Below the pieces are notes generated by a model. That model made no database searches. It saw only the letters and a list, made by a program, of their open reading frames with translations, and was not told the origin of the DNA. Positions 9,690 to 21,896 of a stretch of DNA of 64,000 bases are shown in pieces. How positions within the stretch are numbered: the stretch's first letter is position 1; every line of letters begins with the position of its first letter. A program made the translations under genes and the position numbers. This DNA comes from Dastarcus helophoroides. Its lineage: Eukaryota; Arthropoda; Insecta; Coleoptera; Bothrideridae. The stretch covers positions 10,404,442 through 10,468,441 of the forward strand of contig CM053332.1 in NCBI GenBank assembly GCA_028583605.1. The letters run 5' to 3'.

Positions 9690-12373
9690 ATATTTAATTT
9701 TTGTAACATCCTATAATACAAGATATCGAAGTCTATGTCGAAATTATGACCTCTTTGAGGTAATTTCAAAGTTGACAATTTTCCTCAAATTTTGGCTTTG
9801 AATTTGAAATTTCCACTTTTTCCTTAAGATTTGACAACAGTTCATAAATTTAATTTTTTTTTTCAAAACAGTCATATTTTTAAAATTACGAAAATAATAA
9901 AAATTGAAGGTGAATTAAAATAAAAATTTTTACAGAAAATATCACTAAATACTTTTTAATTTGATCCTGTTTATAATTCCCAACAATCTAAAGATTTTTT
10001 TCGAAATAAAAAGTTCGCACTTTTAGTTTTTACACGTTTATCTAAAATTTTGATCTTAATATCAAAATATAGACTCTTTTCTCGAAATTTTATAGTCTTT
10101 TGTAATGCAATTTGAATTTTACTTTTCAAATTATTCCCAAAATGTTGGGATTTTTTATTTGTGTATTACTAACATCGCTTGTGGTCGAAATTTGACCAAA
10201 ACCAAATAGGTGTTTGTATGCAATTCTCAATTCTTACCTTGACGATTCGAGCAAAGAAGTGGAATATGAAAAATTCTACTCTTTTTGTAAATCTATGTTT
10301 TTTTATCGACAATTTTGGTCGGTTCAAATATTTCTACTTTTTTTTTGAAAACTTCAATTTTTTCTCAGAATTTCGAACATTCCTTGAAATTTCGACTTAT
10401 TTTTGAATACCACGAATTTTTATTGCAAAAAATTATGAACTTGCAACCTTTTTAAAATTTAAAGTTAAGAAAAAACACTTCGACATTATTTTTCAAAATT
10501 TAAATACATTTAAAATATTGAATTTCTTAAAAATGTTTACTTCATAATTGGGCTTTTTTTTGAAAATTTTGATTTTTTTCTATATTTCGGCTTTTTTTTC
10601 GAAATTTTTATGTTGTTATAATTTTCTGTTTTCTTTGAAGAATTCTACTCTTTTGAAAATCTCAGTTATTTATAAACGTCGTCTTTGAAAATTTCGATTC
10701 TCGAATTTTCGACTTTGTGAACATTTTGACTTCAATAAATCTTACTATTTTTTTTTAAATTATGCCCTTTTGATCATTCTAACTTTTTTAAAAATTTTGA
10801 CCTTTAAAAATTGCGATTTTTAAAAGAAAATTTGATCTTTTTTTGCCAATTTCCATCCTGTTTGAAAGATTTGACTTTTTTGCGAAATACTACTTTTTTT
10901 GAAAATGTTATTTTTCAAAAATATTGACTTTTATTTGAAGTTTTTTTTAAATTTATTGATACTTTTCTTAAAAGGAATTAATCCTTTTTCAAATTTCAAT
11001 TTTTTTTGAAAAATGTTACCTTTCGAAATATCGACTTTTTTTGAGATTTCATTTTTTTTGAAAATTTTGTCATTTTGATTTTCTTTGTTTGATTTGAAAT
11101 TTTTGTAATTCTATTTGATTTTTAAATCTAATCTAAAAATTTCGAGGTATTTTTTGAAAATATTGGTACTTCTATTGAAAATTTTAAATTTCAGTTTCCA
11201 CTTTTTTCAAAATTTTGAGTTTTTTAAATATGACTTTTTCTTAAATTTTAGATTATTATAAAAATTTTGATCTTCGATTTCAAGTTGCAAAAATTTTATC
11301 TTTTAAAAAATTTTACTTTTGAAAATTTCGACGTTTTTGATTATTTTTACCTCTACTTTTTTCAAAATTTTGACTTTTTCAAAATATTCTACTTTAAAAA
11401 AAAACTTATTAAAAATGTTTACTTTTTGTTTCAATTTCGATTTTTCTTAAAGTTCGAATATTTCAAATTTTTGACCATCTTCAGGATTTTGAGTTTTTTT
11501 GAACATTTCAAATTTTCTTCAGAATTTTTATTTTCATAGTTTACTTTTTGGAGAAATTCCACTTGTTCTGAAATTTTTGATTTTATCGTAAAATCTCGAC
11601 TTGGTAAAATATCGCGATCTTTTTTTTTAGTAATTTCCACTTTTTTAAAAAAAATTCGATCGATTTTCAAAATCTTGATTTCTCAGTTTTTATCTTACTT
11701 AAAGATTTTTTTTTCGAACTGTTGACCACATTAAAATATTTACTTTTTATGGAATTTTTTTTAAATCAAGTATATATTTTTCAAATATTTTTTTGGATTA
11801 TGCCTTTTTCTCAATAATCTTTTGTTATTGTTTCAAAATTTCGATTTTTCTTCAGTGCCATATTTTTCTCTTTGAAACTTACGAAATTTTGAAAATTGAA
11901 ACTTTTTTCTTGGTAAGTTTATTGCAATTTTTTATCTTTTCAAAATGTCGACTTCGAATATTTTGTTCCCTTTCGTAATTTTCACTTTTATCAAAAATTC
12001 ATATCATTTTCGATTGTTCCTTAAAGTTTAGACTGTTTTTTGAAAGTAATGTATTATTTTCGAAATTTCGACTTTTGATCTAAATTTCTAAAAAAAAATT
12101 TAATATTTCGGTTTTTTTAAGTTTCAACCCTTTTTAAAGTTTTTTCTTGGTTTCATTATTTTTAACTCTTTTAAAATAACTACTTTTTAAACCTAGTTTT
12201 TTTTTTCAAATTTTAACTTTCTTGAAGTTTTTGAATTTTTTTTTTTCGACCTTTCAACCTTTCAAAATTTTGTCTTATGGAGCCAAAATTGCGTTCGAAA
12301 ACTTAATCATTAGCTTATAAAACAAAATTTAAAAGTTTTTTAGTCGATCAGAAGATCTCTCTTTATAATATTA
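9690..12373 (+). repeat. Degenerate 18-bp minisatellite, T-rich on + strand (block 1)
   Basis: The block is an irregular succession of units like CGACTTTTTTCAAAATTT, usually 17-20 bp, diverged by substitutions and small indels. The T-rich pyrimidine strand is the plus strand throughout. It produces Phe-rich and Lys-rich open frames that are not genes. The clearest undiverged units of the family are at 45843-45925. Confidence 0.8.
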
Positions 12374-12381
12374 GTCTAGAT

Positions 12382-15300
12382 CAGGGGTCGGCAACTTTTT
12401 TTTTGAACACGTCAACCAATCTGTGAGTATTAAAGAGACCTTTGGGTCAGATATATTTCCATTGATCCTATATCAATACTTATATGTATAAGATCCTTAC
12501 TAATCAAACTAATGGGTTGTTCTTAGTACATAGGTGCAGTAATAATAGGGCTGGGAGGAACAATTGCCCCCCCCAGTCTTATACAGTCACGCAAAAAACA
12601 TGTATTCAGTAGGAAAGACTTTTTTAAATAAACATTTCCACTTTGTTGTAAAAATCCGCCGTTTTCTCGAAATTTCGACTATTTTTGCTCTTTTCTATTC
12701 AAAATATCGATTGCATTTTGGTGGAATCTTGGTTATCTTCAAAAATTGAAATACAAAACTTGTCCCCTGACAAGTTTTGTATTTCAATCGATTGCATTCT
12801 TAAAATTAGCCTTTCTGCTAAAAATGTTAGTTTCTGTAGCAACTCTACTTTTTTCTCAAATCCTACAGTTTTACTTTAATTTTGACAAAAAGTTACGATT
12901 TCAAGAAATATTTTTCCAAAATTTTTGATTAATTTGTATTAACATTTTGAAAAAACACATGAAATTTGGAATTTCCAGAAAAAGACCAATTTGGGAAGTT
13001 GAAATTTTTAAAAAATATTTTTCTCATGAATTTTACTTTTTTATTTGCAAATTTTTTAAAATCTTGAGATTTCGTGAAAAAAAAGGTGAATTACTGTTTG
13101 TGGGAAAAAAATCTAAATTTACAGAAACGACAAATATCAAAGGTCGAAATAAAAGCTGTAATTCCCAGAGAAAGCCAAATTTTGAAAAAAAGAGATTTCG
13201 AAAAAATTGAGAAAAAGAGACTTCGAAAAAATTGAGAAAAAGAAATAGATTTCGAAAAAGGCATTTCTCAAAAGTTCTCGATAAAAGATAAAATTTAAAA
13301 GAAAAAATGTAGAATTTCGACAATAGATTGAAACCCAGCACTAATTAAAAACCTGAAATTTTTATACAATTTTGAATTTTTTGAGACATAGTAAAATTTC
13401 AAAAAGAGAAATTGTAAAAATTAACTGGAAGCTTAGAAAAAATTGTCGATTTCTAAAAAAGTCGAAGTTTTTCAGTGAAGAAGAAAAAAGTTTAATTTTA
13501 GGAAGAATTTCATGGTAAAGTTTAGAATAACTCGAAATTTTGATAAAAAATTGCAATTTTCTATAAAAAGCCAAATTTTGAAATTAAATTTGCAATTTCC
13601 AGAAGAAAACGAAATAAAAAAACTCCAAAGTTTCAGATAAATTTGAATTTTGAGAAAATTGGTAAAGTAATTTCGGAAGAAAATTTCGAGAATTGTTGAG
13701 CTTTAAGAAAAGGTCAAGATTTCCCAGAAAAATCCAAATTTTAACAAAAAGGAAGAGATTTCGAAAAAAATTGGGAAAAATGAAGAGAATAATGAATTTG
13801 TCTAATTCGGAAAAAACGAGAAACTTGGAAAAAAAAATTTACAAAAAAAAGTGGAATTTTTATAATAAATTGAAACCCAAAACAAATTTAATAACCTAAA
13901 ATTGTTAAATAATTTTGAATTTTTTGAAAAATTGCAAAATTTTGAAAGGAGAAATGGTAAGAATAAATTGAAAGCTTAGAAAAAATTTTGAGAAAAAGGA
14001 AGACATTTCGAAAATAACTGGAAAAAATGATTTAAAGAAAATGAATTTGTCCAAAGTTCTCAAATAAGGGCAAAATTTGAGAAAAAAAAACGTCGAATTT
14101 TGACAATATATTGAAACCCAAAAAAAATTAAAAAACTTGAAATTCTTAGATAAAAGAGAAATTGTAAAAATAAACTGGAAGCTTGAAAAGTGTTGGATAG
14201 TCAAAGTTTTTCAGAGAAGTAAAAACAAGTCAAATTTCAGGAAAAAATTCAAGGAAAAAGTCAACATTTTAAGAAAAGTTCCAAATTTCGATAAAAATTT
14301 GGAATTTTCCAGAGAAAATTAAATTTTGAGAATAAATTTTAAATTTCGAAAATAAGATGATTTGAAAATAACTCCAAATTTGCATATAAAACGAATTTTG
14401 AGAAAATTGGTATAATAATTTCGAAAGAAAAGGGAATGTTAATAAAACATCCAATTTCGGGAAGTGTTAAACTTTAAAAAAAGGTGAAAATTTCCCAGGG
14501 AAAGTCGAATTTCAAGCAAAAAATCAAATTTTGAGATTTAAAAATAGATGAATTTCGTTCGAAATAAAAGTTGATATTTCCGGAAAAATTTGAATTTTGA
14601 AAAAAGGAGATTTAGAAAAATAGGAATCTGTCAAAAATTCTCAAAAAGGCAAAACTTTTTAAAAAAAAAACGTCAAGTTTTTGTCAATAGATTGAATCCC
14701 AGAACAAATTTAAAAACCTAAAATTTTTAGACAAATTTGAATTTTGTAAAAAATTGTAAAATCTGGAAAAGAGAAATTGTAAAAAAAACAAAGCTTAGAA
14801 AAAATTATCGAACTTTAGAAAGTCGAAGTTTTTCAAAGAAGAAATAATTTGGAATTTTCCAGAAAAACTCGAATTTTGAGAAAATTGGTTAAATAATCTC
14901 TAAATAAAAAGGAGGTGGATAAAACTTCCAGTTTCGAGAAAAGTGTCGAACTTTAAAAAAAGGTCAAAATTTCCCAAAGGAATTCAAATTTTAAGAACAA
15001 AATCAAATTTTTTGATAAGGTCAAATATTCTGATAATGGATGAATTTCGTCGATAAAATCGCAGCTTGCAGAAACATAATAAAATGTCTAATTTTCAGTT
15101 AAAGGTTGGAATTTCGAGAAACACCTAATTTTGCGAAACATGTCGAAATTTCCAGAAAATAAAAGTTTAAATAAGAAACGTAATTTAAAAAGAATAGAAA
15201 TTTCGAGAAAAAAATTGCAATTTAGAACAAAGTCAAAAAAATGTAATTTTGGCAAAAAGTCTAATTTAAGAGTAGATTTAAATTTCGAAAAAAGAAAATT

Positions 15301-15818
15301 TGAGAAAAAGATCGAAATCTCCAAAACCGTTTTATTTAACACCTCCAAATTATTACTTCAAATCTTTACTTTTTTTATTACGAAATCGAAAAAAAAGGTG
15401 AATTTTTGAGAAATAAGTCGAATCTTTCAGTAAGTCGAATTAAAAAAAGGTAAACATTTTCACAGATTGTAGAATTTTGAGAAGAGAGGAAGATTTAGGA
15501 AAAAAAGTCTAAATGCATAGTAAAAAAAAAGACGAATACAGAGAAGGGTTGAAAAAGTCGAATTTGCGAGAAAAAGACAAATTTTGAAATAAGGTTCTAA
15601 ATTTTGAGAAATAAAAGGTCTTTTGGGCTCAATATGTTTTCGTTTGACTACATGAGTCAAAGGGATCTCTCCCTGTCCCATATTTTGTCCGATTTATCCG
15701 ATTAAATTTTAAAATAAAATGTAAAATCAGAAATAAAAATTTGTGACTCTTTGAAATTCACGAAACCAATTTTTTCATTGCGCATGGTTCTTTTGGCTTA
15801 AAAGTTTGCCGACCCCTG
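12382..15818. mobile_element. hAT-like shell with 8-bp target duplication and minisatellite interior
   Basis: The left end starts CAGGGGTCGGCAACTTTTTT and the complement of the right end starts CAGGGGTCGGCAAACTTTTA. Flanking octamers are GTCTAGAT (12374-12381) and GTCTAGGT (15819-15826), one mismatch apart. Terminal CAGGGGTCGGCAA repeats and 8-bp duplications are hallmarks of hAT elements. The 3.4-kb interior has no transposase; most of it (about 12890-15600) is the 18-bp minisatellite in the opposite orientation (A-rich on plus) to the block on its left. It is therefore non-autonomous, either a capture of satellite DNA or a satellite that grew within it. Confidence 0.8.
12745..12788. repeat. 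Perfect 19-bp hairpin, relic of the 48.3-kb MITE family
   Basis: ATTGAAATACAAAACTTGT is followed by CCCCTG and then its exact complement. The left flank (GGTTATCTTCAAAA) also matches the flank of the larger copy at 48250-48422, so this is an internally deleted member. Confidence 0.75.
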
Positions 15819-15829
15819 GTCTAGGTCTT

Positions 15830-17285
15830 AGACGTAGCAGTGACTAACATATTATAGAATAAAGACAGTGTACGCCCTATATTAGCCATGTATAAAATGC
15901 GCCTAGAAAGTGGAGTAGCTTCGACTATTTCTTCTTTCTCTCTCCTGTTGAAAATCACTTGTCAATCAATGGTCATGTATGGGCGCGTAAGCGTGGATAA
16001 ATCAGCGGTGCAAGATATCTTAATGGCAATTGCAGCTCAGTTATTCTGTCAAAAGACTACAAAAAACCCATCCGAAACATTTTTAGATTCCTCCTACACC
16101 ATGAATACCCTAAGAAATGACATTTAAATTAAACGAAATCAGCAAGTTTTGACATTTCTCAACAACTGTTTAGTAGCCATATTTATTTACTTCGTTCCTC
16201 ATTGGTAGTAGAATTCCACCACTCCTGATATCAGAAGAACGCACTACCCACTCTCTAGACGTTTTTTGACACCGTTTTATACGATCGTGCTCTATCCTCC
16301 TCGGTAGGTACCGAGATTGTGCAAGAACGGATTTTCGGTTGTAACAACCCCTTCTTGCCGATAGTAATCAAATCGAGAAATTGGTGTAGAAGTAACTCTT
16401 CTTATCTCATTTCCCTTCTTATTTCCACTAATTATATGAACTTGAAAAAAAAGTAGCACTCCTATAATATAATGTGATGGAAGAACGAACACTGATGATC
16501 GTTGATCAATAGCAGCACGCAGCACACCGTGAACTGAATCACCAATGGAAAGTTGTGATGTTTTGCTTTAACCCGAAAAGACTGTCTCTAGCGATCTAGT
16601 TAATGTAGGAAACAGGTAATAGACCAGTTTGAATATAGATCAGATCACCCTAAGAGTAGATAAGAGTAGTTTTTAAGATGTATTTTATTTTAAAGCTGTT
16701 GATTTAAATGATACATACCGTCGACAAATAATCCTGTATAAAGCCATTTATCTCGTAATGATGAACATAAGGAAGAGGCACGATAAGGAAAATGGGACAA
16801 CATTTAAGTAAAAGCTAGAGTTATTGGGCAAGCAAGCAATGTTGGCGGATTAACGAATAGGTAAATAAACTATCAATTGCACAATTGATTGTATTCACAT
16901 TTGCAAATATCTGTTTAATTCACCATTATGGGAAGTCAAGGCAGCGACAGAGACATTATTTTGTTTGTCTGGGCTGTGCTGGTGTGGGTTTGTTTAGCAA
17001 TGATTTGCACGATGTGAGCGAGTCAAAGAGCACCAAGGACACACAACTCACATTTCGCAACGTAAAACTTCGATCGGCGGCGGCGACTATGGAAAAATTG
17101 ACAAACTAAACTGCATCGAGTCATCTGTTGCCGCATGCTCTTGCTTAAATGTGTTGTTAAGTGTCATAAATGAAATCTCAACTTGGGTAATACCGAGAAT
17201 AATAAAATTTAGCATTCCGGAAAATAACAAAAAAAAAAACAACTTCGAAGCAGCAAATACAGCAAACTAAAACTAAATTGATTCG
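15830..17285. other. Mixed unique DNA, no supported gene
   Basis: Base composition is more balanced than in the flanking satellite. Short open frames at 15888-16127 (+), 16292-16525 (-) and 16885-17109 (+) have no recognisable domain and no splice context that I can defend. Confidence 0.4.
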
Positions 17286-17289
17286 AAGA

Positions 17290-18280
17290 TAACAATTATG
17301 CGGGTATTAGAGTTTTACCACCTTAAACTTTGTTTTCTGATAAAGTGTGGAGGCAGGACCCTGACCAAGAATTTCACAAAATATACTCTCAATTTTGACA
17401 AAAAAAGGCGATATTTCCATATTAAAGTCGAAATTTTTAAAATTAACAAATGTACGAAAAATTTTGAAATTTGGAGCATAAATTCGACACTTATTTGAAT
17501 ATGGTATATGAGATTAGCTTGAAATTAAAAAAAAACACTAAATTTTTGTATTAAAATAATAACACCCTTAAAATAGAAATTTAAGAAAAAAAAAAAGAAA
17601 AAAGTAACAACTGGCAATGGAATCTTCGAATTATTAAGTCCCAATTTTCAATAACCGAGGGATTATAAGGAATTTTAATTAAGTCCCAATTTTCAATAAC
17701 CGAGGGATTATAAGGAATTTTAATTAAGTCCCAATTTTCAATAACCGAGGAATTATAAGGAATTTTAATAAGTCGTAATTTCGAAAATGAGCCCCAAACT
17801 TTTAAAAAATGTTGCAATTTAGAGTTTATAAGCAAACAACTGGAAAAAAAAGTAAAAACTGAAATCGGAATTGTTACAAGAAAAGTTCTTTTACAAAGAT
17901 TTAAAAGTTTCAAAATATATTTTTCAAAATTTCCAGATAAATATTTTTTTATAACATATTTACTTTTTTATCATTAGATCGATCAAATTTCGGGGAAAAT
18001 TTGCAGAAAATCAGATTTAAAGAAATTCGAAATTTTCAGAAAAAGTCGAATTTTGATAAACGGCCAGATTTGGAGAGAAAAAAAAACGAATTTTTGAATA
18101 AAACTTTTTTTACGAATATGCATATCCGAAATTTCAAAAGAAAAAGATTAATTTGTTGAAAAAAGATGAAATTTAAGAAAAAAATCGTAATTTTGAAGAA
18201 TTCTTTCAGGGAAAGGATGGATTTTGATAAAGGGAAGAACATTTTTGGAAAAAGCCCCTCAGTTGAATACATATGAGTTT
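17290..18280 (-). repeat. Degenerate 18-bp minisatellite, A-rich on + strand (block 2)
   Basis: Same degenerate unit as block 1 but with the purine strand on plus, so the repeat runs on the minus strand. It is interrupted by the 45-bp triplication at 17634-17768. Around 18321-18340, GCTACGCCTATG matches the complement of the CATAGGCGTAG-type termini at 19559. Confidence 0.75.
17634..17768. repeat. Three tandem copies of a 45-bp unit
   Basis: The unit begins TTAAGTCCCAATTTTCAATA and contains ACCGAGG(G/A)ATTATAAGG. Copies start at 17634, 17679 and 17724 and are nearly identical, so the expansion is recent. Confidence 0.9.
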
Positions 18281-18396
18281 TCGATTTCCTGCATGAACCA
18301 AAGGGGGAATAAGTGCCTCAGCCTGCCTTAGCTACGCCTATGTTGTAGCCCTATTTCAAATTTCTTTGATAGAACTGTAACATCCCTATGCAAGTA

Positions 18397-18852
18397 GGTA
18401 TTTGGTTTCCAAACTTCGAATCTAATAAATGTTCAAACCTATTGGTCTGTGCATTAGAATCCTTGTCTTCTGGGAGCTTTTTCCTAGAGAGCAACCGCTT
18501 CGCTAGGTGGCAAAGTTTCAACTGTTGGTAGTTAAGCAGCTACCTATGATTCAGTATATACGCCTGGAGGGCTGCATGAATTTGTAGCCTAGGTTGCATT
18601 CTACTTGCATACAACATTGTTGGCGATGGCTATAGTTTCTCTATGGACCAATAGGTGGCGGTAGTACTAAGAAATCACACGCTTGACGTCCGTGAATTCT
18701 ATAGTATTTACTTGTTGGAAGTCGGAACAGTTGTTAGCATTCGAGTTGGATAAACCAAACTGACGAGATCTAACAAGATCGAAACCGGTATTTGGTGTCC
18801 AAACTTCGAATCTAATAAATGTTCAAACCTATTGATCTGTCATCAGAATCCT
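18397..18852 (+). mobile_element. Retrozyme-like hammerhead element with target duplication
   Basis: Terminal direct repeats (18397-18464 and 18787-18852) share GGTATTTGGT then TCCAAACTTCGAATC. A single hammerhead motif (18754-18796) lies at the start of the right repeat and would cut GTA^TTTGG at 18790/18791; the equivalent position in the left repeat is 18400/18401, so one cleavage unit is 390 nt. The element is bounded by TGTAACATCCCTATGCAAGTA on the left (18376-18396, written here as one 21-nt-long site in two parts: TGTAACATCCCTA + TGCAAGTA) and TGTAACATCCCTA + GCAAATA on the right (18853-18872), a target duplication with one indel and one substitution. There is no open reading frame. 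This fits metazoan retrozymes: circular RNAs reverse-transcribed by a helper. Confidence 0.8.
18754..18796 (+). ncRNA. Hammerhead ribozyme (family A)
   Basis: All conserved parts are intact. Stem I is ACCAAA (18754-18759) with TTTGGT (18791-18796), 6 of 6 pairs. Core CTGACGA (18760-18766). Stem II is GATC/GATC around TAACAA (18767-18780). GAAA follows at 18781-18784, then CCGGTA: with the last A of GAAA this forms self-complementary ACCGGT, a stem III with no real loop, as in retrozyme and Penelope hammerheads that cleave best as dimers. The cleavage triplet is GTA at 18788-18790. Confidence 0.85.
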
Positions 18853-19916
18853 TGTAACATCCCTAGCAAATAAAATAAATATTACTTTATTTTGACACAA
18901 CGTACTTTTTTTCAACAACCAGTATACTTTACTAGTATCACTTGTGATCGAAATTCGACAAATTGAGTCTGTAAAGCACCGAAGTACCGAAATTTAAATT
19001 CGCAATTTAGACTTGAACGTTTTCCTTTCTTTGAAAATTTTGAATATTATTCAAAATTGGCTTTTTCTAGAAAATTCGACTTTTCCTTTAGAAATTCTAA
19101 TTTCTTGTTATATTCGACTTTTTGAATTTTTAAGATTTGTGATTTCTAAAAACTACCGAATTTTGAAAATTTTAACTGTTTTAAAAATTGTGACCCCGAA
19201 GTATACTAATTATTTAGAATTTATTTGTATCCGAATTGTTAACTTTTAACTAGGCGCTATGAGAAAGCAAAATGGAGTATAAAAATGTTGATTTCTTTTG
19301 CAAATTGCAACTCTTTGAAAATTTGACTTTTTTTTCATTTTAACTTTTTTCGAAAACTATGATTTTTTTCATAATTTCGACATATTTTTAAAATTTCTTT
19401 TTTTGAAAACCGCGACTCTTTTGTAAAAATCCCTTTTATGTGAAAATAATCCCTTTAATCTGAAAAGTTTAATTGAAAATAATATTTTGTTTTGAAAATT
19501 TTCACATTAATTCAATCGATATTTTTTAAATTTTGAATTTAAAATATTCTATTTAAGTTCATAGGCGTAGGCTAGAACAGGGTAGGGTGGGGCACTTGCC
19601 CCGCCCCTGGCTCCTGAAGTCGCCAAAATTTTACATTCAATTTTTCGATTTTTTCTTCAAAGCTATTTCCTTGCAATTTCGACAATTTTTGATAATCTCA
19701 AATTCCTTCTCATTCCATGATTTTCCACAAAATTTGCATTTTTAATTTATGTAGGAATAGCAAATGTTGGCTTTTCTCTGAAAAATTTCGAATTTCGATT
19801 TTTTTCTCCAAAATTTGATTTTTTTTTAAATTTCGGGAAAAAGATTAAGATTTCAGAAAATAAAATCAAAATTTTGAGAAAAACTAAAATTCAATATTTT
19901 TTTTTCAAAATCGTTT

Positions 19917-20210
19917 AAACTACAAAGAGGCCAATTTTGAGAAAACTAGCGACATTTTGAAAAAAAGACTAATTTAAAAAATCGTAAACCGATTTTGAAA
20001 AAGCAAATATTGAATTTGAAATTTATTCTCAAAATTTTGATTTTTTTTTTAAATTTCGAGAAAAATATTTAGATTTCAAAAAAATCAAAATTTTGAGAAA
20101 TAATTTGAAATTCAATATTTCTTTTTTCAAATTTTGCGATTTTATAAATTAGTCTTTTTTTCAAAATGTCGCTAGTTTTCTCAAAATTGGCCTCTTTTTA
20201 GTTTTAACTT
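19917..20210. repeat. Long inverted repeat (fold-back) within the satellite
   Basis: The left arm contains AAAGAGGCCAATTTTGAGAA then CTAGCGACATTTTG; the right arm contains the complement (CAAAATGTCGCTAG then AAAATTGGCCTCTTT). Arms are about 125 bp with few differences, centred near 20064. Confidence 0.85.
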
Positions 20211-20763
20211 CATTATAAATCCAATCCTTTATGTTCCTGAAAATGTCAGTTTTTTTCCTCGAAGTTTCTCTATTTGTCAATAAATGTTCAGTTTTTTTTT
20301 TCAAAATATGTCTTTTATAAACAATTATTTACGAAATTAATCCATTTTCTTAAAATTTAAATTTCTGTGCAAAATTTTCATTTTTTATTTCTCGAGGTTT
20401 CGTCTTCTTCCTCGACGTTCGACATTTTTCTCTAGATTTTCATTACTATTGTTGTAAAAGTCTTTCTTCATTAATTTTGACTTGTTCGGCGAAATTCGAC
20501 TTTGTTTCTTGACATTCTCTGAAAGATTTCGAATCTCCTCTCAATTTCGAAGTTTCACTTGAAATTTCAAACCGATTTCTCAAAATTTCGCCTATTTCTC
20601 CAAATTTCTTCCCTTTTCCTAACATTGAGGTTTTTCTAAATATGTCAATCTTCTAGAATCTAGCTTTTCAAAAATTTTGACTGGTTTCTTAAAATTTGCT
20701 TCTTTCTCGAAATCTTCATTTTTGACATTTCCAACCTTTACTTTGTGGAATTCTTTAATATTT

Positions 20764-20840
20764 ATAACTATTAAACTTTATTAACGATAAAAACGCAAAT
20801 TTCTGTTGCATTTTTATCGTTAATAAAGTTTAATAGTTAT
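20764..20840. repeat. Perfect 30-bp hairpin with the termini of the fold-back hammerhead element
   Basis: Left arm 20764-20793 begins ATAACTATTAAACTTTATTA; right arm 20811-20840 is its exact complement; the 17-bp spacer holds no ribozyme. The termini are those of the elements at 7797-8072 and 44832-45094, so this is probably an internally deleted member. Confidence 0.8.
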
Positions 20841-21896
20841 GAATCTTCATTTTTATCTCAAAACTCGATATTTAGTATTTCTGGAAATAGGGACTTTTTG
20901 CTTGAAATTTGCTTTTTTTAATGAAATCCTGCCTTTATTTCTTAGAATTAGTCTTTCCTAAAATTTTCCTCTTCATCAAAAATTCAAAATTTCGCCGTTA
21001 ATCTCAAAATTCCCTATTTTTGGAATGTTCTTTCAAAAATCGATTTTTTTAATTTCCAATAATTTTTTTTTAATTTGCCTCTTTCCGAAAAATTTTCCAT
21101 TTGTCTTAATATTCGTCGATTTCTGAATATTTTGACATTACATTAAACTTTCCAAATAGATCATCTTTTATCTTAAAATTCGCGTTATTTTCGAAATTTC
21201 GATTTTTGTCTCGCAATATTTAATGTTTCTAGAATTGAAGATTTTTCCTCCTTCTTCCTGAAATTCTACTTTCCCAAAATTCGTTTATGTTCTCTAAATT
21301 TGATCGGAATATTAATAAAAAAGTAAAAGTGTTTAAAAAAAAATAGTTCTGTGTTTAGAGAAAAAAATTGAGCTTCTCTACCGAAATTTAAATATTATGT
21401 CGACATTTAAATAAAAAAATAAAAATTCGGGAAAAACTATTTTTGGCAAATTGCAATTTTTTTTAAACTCAACTTTTTCCGAAAACTGCAACTGTTGTTT
21501 GACCTTTGAATATTTGGACTTTTTTCGATTTTACGACATTTTACAAGTTTCTCCAAAATGAAATTTGATTTTCTGAAAATTCTGACTTTTCCCTAAATTC
21601 CCCTTTTTCGAAATTTCTATTTTTACTTTTTCAACTTCCTTCTCTTGTAAATTCGGATATTATATAACTTGATTATTTTCTCGAAATTTTAACGATATTT
21701 GTGGAAATTCATTTTTCTTAATATTAGGCTTTTATTGAATTTTCGTTTCATTTGACTTTCTGGATTTCTACTTGTTTCTCCAAATTTATCTTATTCCCGG
21801 AACATGTAGGTATCACAAAATTTTAAAAATATCTGCCTCTTCCTAGTTTCGGCTTTTTCTCAAAATTCATTTATTTTTTCGAAATTGGTGTTAGCC

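Noticed and set aside
10179..15681. Many Phe-, Ile- and Lys-rich open frames (and similar ones in 17-25, 33-47 and 58-62 kb)
   Set aside because: They are translations of the AT-rich minisatellite on one strand or the other, without domains or conserved composition beyond the repeat.
16885..17109. A 74-residue secreted-looking protein
   Set aside because: No family resemblance, no supporting neighbour, and length within chance expectation.
17634..17768. CRISPR-like array
   Set aside because: The units are contiguous tandem copies without spacers, in a eukaryotic setting.
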